From NCBI GenBank assembly GCA_963841705.1, contig CAWJDY010000065.1, positions 41,717 to 105,716 of the forward strand: a DNA stretch of 64,000 nucleotides, in the 5' to 3' direction. Of this stretch, positions 59,573-64,000 are shown piece after piece. Under the pieces are notes generated by a model. The model had not been told where the DNA came from and did not search any database. It worked only from the letters and a program-made list of their open reading frames with translations. Made by a program: the position numbers and the translations under genes. Source of the stretch: VAZQ01 sp963841705 (GTDB taxonomy: Bacteria; Pseudomonadota; Alphaproteobacteria; Rhizobiales; Xanthobacteraceae). Numbering within the stretch: the first letter of the stretch is position 1; each line of letters starts with the position of its first letter.

Positions 59573-61042
59573 ATGACGGTGTTGATCACCGCAGGACCGG
59601 AAAACGTCGCCGGGAACGCGACCGTGCTGATGCGGGTTGCTGGGCTGAGCAAACGGTATGGCGATCAGCAGGCGCTGGCAGACGTGTCGTTCGACGTGCA
59701 CGGCAATGAGATTCTCGGTTTGATTGGTCCGAACGGGGCCGGCAAGACGACCCTGCTGGAAGCGATTGTCGGCCTCCTCCCCGTCGACAACGGTTCCGTC
59801 CTCTGGCGGGACAGCGCGTTGCCGTTCAACCGACGCCGCGATTCGATCTTCTTCCTCCCGGATGGGGTTCGGCCCTGGCAAGAACAGCATGTGCTGCGGG
59901 TGATGGAATTCTTCGCGGCTGTCTACCGCCGGCCGGACCCCATCTTGGCCAACACCATTCGGCTGCTCGACCTCGCACCGGTCTTGCGCAAGCGCGTCGA
60001 CGCGCTGTCGAAAGGCTTCTGCCGCCGGCTGATGCTGGCACTAGCCCTGCTCACGCCGCATCCATTGCTGCTCATGGACGAGCCTTTCGACGGGTTCGAC
60101 CTCCGGCAGACACGCGAGATGCGTTCGCTTGGCCATATCGAGCTCCCGCCAAATCGGTCCAAGGGTGGGTTCGATCACGCAGATATCCATCAAGGAACGG
60201 ATCGGCTCTACGTCGCACATACCAGCAATGATGCAGTCGACGTGATCGACACTGCTCTAGATCGATATCTTGAATTGATTTCGGGCCTCACTGCAGTGGC
60301 AGGTGTGCTCGTCTCCGAAACGCGGGGGCTGGTTTTCACGTCCAATCGAGGCGAGGATACCGTATCCGTGTTTGCACCAGGTACGGAGCGGGATGGTTTT
60401 AAGATTGCTGTGGGGGTTAAACCCAACGGTCTCGCGTTCGATTCCACTCGTGGCATCCTGATCGCTGCAAACGTAGGCGACCCCTCCATCCCGAATTCGC
60501 ACTCGGTGTCGGTTGTAGATGTCGAGCACCGAGAGCGAATTGCTGAACTAAAAGTCCCCGGTCGCACGCGCTGGACAATTTACGACCAAACGCGCGAGCT
60601 GTTCTTCATCAATATCGCTTCCCCAGCGCGGATCATTGTTATTGATGCTCGTAACCCCACCAAAATATCGCGGGAGCACGACGTTCCGGCGGCGGGACCG
60701 CACGGATTGGCTCGCGATCCGGCCACGGGGCGGCTGATGTGCGCCTGCGATGCCGGCGTACTACTCGCAATTGACCCTGGCTCGGGTCGTGTCCTCGGCG
60801 ATGTTGGTCTCAGCGGGCCGCCGGACGTAATTTTTCTGCACGGGCGGCCATTCGGCCGCCTTTATGTGGCGGTCGGAGACCCCGGACTCATAGACGTCAT
60901 TGATGTCGAAACAATGCGCCGCGAGGAGGTGGTGGCGACGGAACTAGGCGCACACACGCTCGCACTCGACAGGAAGAGAAACAAGGTTTACGCATTCTTA
61001 CCGCAGTCCCATCGGGCTGCAGTATTCCAGCAAGTTATTTGA
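59573..61042 (+). CDS. Chimera: ABC-transporter ATPase fused to a YncE-like beta-propeller
   Basis: The 489-aa product starts as an ABC ATPase: Walker A is IGPNGAGKTTLLEAI, the degenerate signature is LSKGFCRRLMLALAL, and Walker B is PLLLMDEPFDGFD. After FDLRQTREM near residue 183 the ATPase stops before its His switch. The rest is a YncE/YVTN-type propeller (TDRLYVAHTSNDAVDVIDTA, VFTSNRGEDTVSVFAPGTE). Each part looks like part of a gene, so a deletion probably joined two neighbours in frame. It follows the chr operon on the same strand. ATP hydrolysis by the fused product is doubtful. Confidence 0.85.
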   Translation: MTVLITAGPENVAGNATVLMRVAGLSKRYGDQQALADVSFDVHGNEILGLIGPNGAGKTTLLEAIVGLLPVDNGSVLWRDSALPFNRRRDSIFFLPDGVRPWQEQHVLRVMEFFAAVYRRPDPILANTIRLLDLAPVLRKRVDALSKGFCRRLMLALALLTPHPLLLMDEPFDGFDLRQTREMRSLGHIELPPNRSKGGFDHADIHQGTDRLYVAHTSNDAVDVIDTALDRYLELISGLTAVAGVLVSETRGLVFTSNRGEDTVSVFAPGTERDGFKIAVGVKPNGLAFDSTRGILIAANVGDPSIPNSHSVSVVDVEHRERIAELKVPGRTRWTIYDQTRELFFINIASPARIIVIDARNPTKISREHDVPAAGPHGLARDPATGRLMCACDAGVLLAIDPGSGRVLGDVGLSGPPDVIFLHGRPFGRLYVAVGDPGLIDVIDVETMRREEVVATELGAHTLALDRKRNKVYAFLPQSHRAAVFQQVI

Positions 61043-61089
61043 TGGAAATAAAAACATAGCTCGAAGGCGAGAAGACGACTGGTCCCGAG

Positions 61090-61178
61090 CGTTCACTTCG
61101 GAGGCTATCGTGGCGGTCTCTATCGTCGGGCCGCCTACGGAGGATATCGTCGTGGTCTCTATCGGCGGGGCTACTAGC
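61090..61178 (+). pseudogene. C-terminal scrap of a Gly/Tyr/Arg-rich protein
   Basis: In one frame the DNA reads VHFGGYRGGLYRRAAYGGYR then RGLYRRGY and TAG, the repetitive end of a small exported Gly/Tyr-rich protein of the type common in Rhizobiales. No start or signal peptide is present upstream. Confidence 0.5.
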
Positions 61179-61212
61179 TTAGCCAGGGTTTATACCTGAT
61201 TAGCGAACATTA

Positions 61213-61249
61213 ATTCTCCCGTGTCGAGCGATTCGGCACGGGAGAATTT
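61213..61249. terminator. 11-bp perfect hairpin, likely terminator
   Basis: ATTCTCCCGTG and CACGGGAGAAT enclose a 13-nt loop and are followed by TT. It lies after the chimera and the Gly/Tyr scrap and about 105 bp before the convergent GST stop. It could end transcription of the chr operon. Confidence 0.65.
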
Positions 61250-61353
61250 CGTGTGCGCAGAGCTGTTCCCGCGAATTGCACTTTTATTTGACGATGAATG
61301 ATGGTGGGCGCGGCAGTGAAGCTCGCGCCGGGGTAGATGGCGCCACGTGTGAC

Positions 61354-62040
61354 TTACGCGGCTTTCTCCTTCAGGTGGGGGAACATCGCGTCGAGCGCCT
61401 CACTGTCCATCTCCGTCTTGAACTTGTGCTTGTCCTTCAGCGCGGCAGCGCGCTGGGCTGCCGGTCGCGCGCTGATCTCATCGACGAGCCGCTTGAGATG
61501 CTTGAATTTATCCCATGCACCCTCGCCCATGACGGTCGGGATAAGACGTGCCCAGCCCCAAACGTCCATGTCGACGATTGTGTAGATGTCGCCCAGCATG
61601 TACCGCCGCTTGGCGAGGTGATTATCCAGAATCCCGAAATGGCGCTTTGCCTCAAACGCGTAGCGATTGATCGCGTAGGGCAGCTTCTCCGGTGCGTAAT
61701 TGCGGAAATGCACCGCCTGGCCGGAATAAGGACCGACGCCGGACGCAACAAACATCAGCCACGACAGCAACTCGCCTCGCGCCTTGGGGGTGTTTTCCGG
61801 CAGAAACTTGCCTGTTTTCTCCGCGAGATAGAGCAGGATCGCGTTGCTGTCGAACACAACGGCATCGCCATCAACAATGGCGGGCACTTTCGCATTCGGA
61901 TTGATCGCGCGATACTCCGGCTTGTGCTGATCGCCCTTGCGGGTGTCGACCGGGATCGCTTGGTACGGAAGCCCGGATTCTTCGAGAAACAGCGCGATCT
62001 TGGTCGGATTGGGCGCGCCGCTGTAATAGAACTTCAACAT
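61354..62040 (-). CDS. Glutathione S-transferase family protein
   Basis: This 228-aa GST has an N-terminal thioredoxin-like domain (MLKFYYSGAPNPTKIALFLE) with cis-Pro and Ser contacts in AKVPAIVDGDAVVFDSNAIL, then a helical C-terminal domain (RYMLGDIYTIVDMDVWGWAR). The ATG at 62040 follows AGGAATGAAACG; a GTG- or ATG-led extension up to 62070 is possible. It resembles YfcG-like or theta-like GSTs. The substrate is unknown. Confidence 0.9.
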   Translation of the reverse strand: MLKFYYSGAPNPTKIALFLEESGLPYQAIPVDTRKGDQHKPEYRAINPNAKVPAIVDGDAVVFDSNAILLYLAEKTGKFLPENTPKARGELLSWLMFVASGVGPYSGQAVHFRNYAPEKLPYAINRYAFEAKRHFGILDNHLAKRRYMLGDIYTIVDMDVWGWARLIPTVMGEGAWDKFKHLKRLVDEISARPAAQRAAALKDKHKFKTEMDSEALDAMFPHLKEKAA

Positions 62041-62239
62041 CGTTTCATTCCTATCTTTGTTACCCGACATTCCCTGGATGAGCACTGGAATGGCGTAGAC
62101 GATAGCAGATGGCGAAGAGACGCAAAAGCCGCAAGCCCTGCGAAGGGGGCATCCCCCACCCTCCATATGGGCATGCGGTTCATCAATGCTCTTCCAGAAG
62201 TGCCACAATCGGACTCGTCCACGCAGCGGAGCCGCCCTC

Positions 62240-62322
62240 TATTCGATCACCTCGTCGGCGTGCAGCAGGACGGATTCCGGGAGTCGTAAGACCGAGTGAT
62301 CTCGCGGTCTTGAGATTGATCA
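62240..62322 (-). pseudogene. Decayed 3' end of an ABC_sub_bind-type gene
   Basis: On the minus strand INLKTARSLGLTTPGIRP is read. A single-base frameshift then gives LLHADEVIE and TAG. This is the conserved C-terminus (NLKTAKALGLTIPxxLLARADEVIE) of the ABC substrate-binding family. Only the last 27 or so codons survive. Confidence 0.65.
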
Positions 62323-62352
62323 CCAGTTGAAAACTTGGTGGACGCCCGAGTG

Positions 62353-62658
62353 TCAGCGATTCTTGTGAAATATCGTATCAATTGCCTGCATGACTGGTAC
62401 GCTGAGATTTCGAAGGCAGTACTCTTGCAATTGGCGCTTCTGAGCAGCAAGTGTCTGGATATCGATGATAGTGTTGCCGTGCTGTGCATTATAGTAGCCG
62501 CTCAGCCACATAGCGATGTCATCGGGATTTATGATCTTATACCCTAAGAACTGGTCACATGTAACCTTCGAGATATCGATTGTAACTTGCGCTTGGGCGA
62601 TCGGGACAGCAACAAATGCGAGTACGAGGCCAAAGGCAGCGAGCATGGGGTTCGACAT
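62353..62658 (-). CDS. HdeA/HdeB-family acid-stress protein
   Basis: This 101-aa product has a signal peptide (MLAAFGLVLAFVAVPIAQAQ) and a mature helical part with the HdeA pattern: a first Cys in KVTCDQFLGYK, a GYYNAQHGNTIIDIQT segment and a second Cys in LQEYCLRN. The two Cys form the family's disulfide. HdeA proteins keep periplasmic proteins soluble in acid. Length fits. Confidence 0.85.
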   Translation of the reverse strand: MSNPMLAAFGLVLAFVAVPIAQAQVTIDISKVTCDQFLGYKIINPDDIAMWLSGYYNAQHGNTIIDIQTLAAQKRQLQEYCLRNLSVPVMQAIDTIFHKNR

Positions 62659-62721
62659 CGCCTAACTCTCCCGGATTTAACTATCTGCCTTGGGCACAAA
62701 AAGTGGTCGTTGGCCGATCAT

Positions 62722-62896
62722 CTATTCGATCACTTCGTCGGCGAGCGCGAGCAGCGTGTTCGGAACGGTAATGCCGAAAGCCCTGGCGGTTGTGCAGATA
62801 TCCGATCACCGGCAGCACCGTCTGCTGCGCGCGTGCTGCAAGCGGCCAGATCGTCGCCGCAACACCGAGCCGCGTGATGAATTCGCGCCGCCTATG
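62722..62896 (-). pseudogene. Internal-deletion remnant of an ABC_sub_bind-type gene (both ends joined)
   Basis: On the minus strand RRREFITRLGVAATIWPLAA and RAQQTVLPVIGYL encode the typical signal peptide of ABC_sub_bind proteins. About 25 bases later, in another frame, GITVPNTLLALADEVIE and TAG encode the typical C-terminus. The roughly 300-residue middle is gone. The start codon is also lost (CAT where ATG is expected). Confidence 0.75.
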
Positions 62897-63084
62897 GTCG
62901 CCCCTGCGAATGACGACACGCTACCACATTGTGCAATACGGCAAACCCCATTCACCTACCAACGCCCGCGATGGCCAATTGTGCCCGCGGCAGAACTCGA
63001 GACCGGGTCAGGTCCGGTCCGGGGCCACTTGTGGTGTGCCGGCGTTCGTCTCACACTGATCATGGGGGGCGACAGGGAGATCTT

Positions 63085-63408
63085 ATGGCCATCCGCATCA
63101 GCAAGACGGGAGCGATCTACTACGACGCTTCATTTACCCAGGAGCGACCCCAGTCCGCGAGCTGTGCGAACCCGACAGCGGAGGCCGTCGCTCTTGAGCG
63201 GGTGGAAGCTGGGCGCCACGCCTTCGTTGCCGGAGCAGGGCAGGTTGTTGGCTGGTGCATTAAACGCGACCGCAGCTGGTACATCGACGACAGAGATGGC
63301 AACAGCCTCGCTGGACCATTTGGGACGCTCGCCGGGGCCACCAGTGCCGGTCAGCAAGTCTTCACCCTGCCGCCGCCAGCGCCCGTGAGCAAGTCCTCAC
63401 CGCACTAG
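63085..63408 (+). CDS. Small hypothetical protein, 107 aa
   Basis: The 107-residue soluble product starts at an ATG preceded by AGGGAG. It reads MAIRISKTGAIYYDASFTQE, then SCANPTAEAVALERVEAGRH and RSWYIDDRDGNSLAGPFGTL. This looks like a compact beta-rich domain. No signal peptide is present. Function is unknown; I know no family name for it. Confidence 0.6.
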   Translation: MAIRISKTGAIYYDASFTQERPQSASCANPTAEAVALERVEAGRHAFVAGAGQVVGWCIKRDRSWYIDDRDGNSLAGPFGTLAGATSAGQQVFTLPPPAPVSKSSPH

Positions 63409-63623
63409 GCAGGGAAAGCAATCCGGGCCGGGGAAGCTGCGGTGCCACAGGCGCGCGGGGAAGGATCACGGGAGACGAACCAATGGTGAAGGCTTCCGGT
63501 TGCTTGAGCCGCCGTACCCACCCGAGGGGCGGCAGGTTCAGCTTCGCCCTTGACCGGCTAATCGGGACGGGCGAACAGACCGACGTTGCTTTCGGGAAGC
63601 AACAGCACCGCGCCGGTCCCTCT

Positions 63624-63851
63624 TCAATGCATGTACGGGCGTCTCAGCCGCGCCATAGTCTGTCCAAACTCAACCAAGCTGGCGCGGAACAGCTCGTTGT
63701 CAATGCTGATCTCGGTTCCGCATCCGTCGCAGGTTATGTTCGAATGGTTGCGAAAATATCCGAATGGCCTGCACTGTCCGGTGCCGCAGTCGCGACAAAC
63801 GACTTCTATCGTGACACTATCCAATGCATTCGTTCGCATCTGCCGTCGCAT
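63624..63851 (-). CDS. Small zinc-ribbon hypothetical protein, 75 aa
   Basis: The product has two CxxC pairs, VVCRDCGTGQCR and ITCDGCGTEISIDNELF, spaced about 20 residues apart. This is a typical small zinc ribbon with an intervening conserved FGYFRNHSN. A helical tail follows (ASLVEFGQTMARLRRP). Related short proteins occur in Rhizobiales. No ribosome site is clear, so the start is tentative. Confidence 0.6.
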   Translation of the reverse strand: MRRQMRTNALDSVTIEVVCRDCGTGQCRPFGYFRNHSNITCDGCGTEISIDNELFRASLVEFGQTMARLRRPYMH

Positions 63852-64000
63852 TCCAGTGATTCGTCACTCCCGATTGTAGCGTCCGCCGCAATGGTACATG
63901 CAGCCGCAGCGCCAGCTTTGCCGCTTTTTCTGTGGAAAGCTCAAAGCTAAGATGCCTCGACTGGCGGTCTGGGATCAAAATCGACGTTGGTAGTGCGCAT

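Overview
The window is a GC-rich alphaproteobacterial chromosome segment. Gene content and style point to Hyphomicrobiales near Bradyrhizobium, in the Nitrobacteraceae/Xanthobacteraceae sphere: FixJ-type regulators, an HWE-family sensor kinase, an EcfG-like ECF sigma factor beside RpoH, small Rhizobiales-type hypothetical proteins, and many GC-rich palindromic repeats between genes. There is no rRNA, tRNA, CRISPR array or intact transposon. Species assignment is inference from gene style only.

Layout. 0-5 kb: a thiolase-like protein without its catalytic Cys, its DUF35 partner, a zinc alcohol dehydrogenase, an SMP-30 lactonase, a rhodanese and an Lrp/AsnC regulator. 5-10 kb: cysI and cysJ (assimilatory sulfite reductase), a 41-aa membrane peptide and an enoyl-CoA hydratase. 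10-15 kb: a regulatory island with a MASE1/PAS/HWE kinase (phosphoacceptor His changed to Gln), a FixJ-like regulator, the tail of a dead histidine kinase, a lone receiver protein, an EcfG-like sigma factor and RpoH. 15-22 kb: small exported and zinc-ribbon proteins, a benzoylformate decarboxylase-like enzyme and an SH3-domain membrane protein. 22-30 kb: a PotDBCA-type ABC importer followed by a flavin-dependent monooxygenase, a glutathionyl-hydroquinone reductase-like protein, a carboxymuconolactone decarboxylase-family protein and galU. 31-39 kb: a DUF459 protein, gltD and gltB. 39.5-45 kb: a gene-poor stretch with a group II intron remnant, a candidate small RNA and small envelope proteins. 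45-53 kb: TagO/VasI-like protein, kdsD, GST, a PBP1-type synthase, a serine hydrolase and a luciferase-like oxidoreductase. 54-61 kb: a chromate-resistance island (chrB, chrA, DUF1259, a second ChrB-domain protein, a TauE killed by an amber codon and an ABC-ATPase/beta-propeller chimera). 61-64 kb: GST, an HdeA-family protein, decayed transporter ends and small zinc-ribbon proteins.

Two themes stand out. First, dispersed palindromic repeats have entered gene edges. They supply the TAG stop of at least five genes, sit inside the gltB propeptide region and lie at the start of the PBP gene. Second, gene decay is common: three terminal scraps of one ABC substrate-binding family, two GST N-terminal scraps, a histidine-kinase tail, an amber-stopped TauE and a frameshifted secreted peptide. 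The most promising regulatory signal is a pair of TGATACA sites about 30 bp apart, found upstream of both chrB and the gene that heads the opposite arm of the chromate island.
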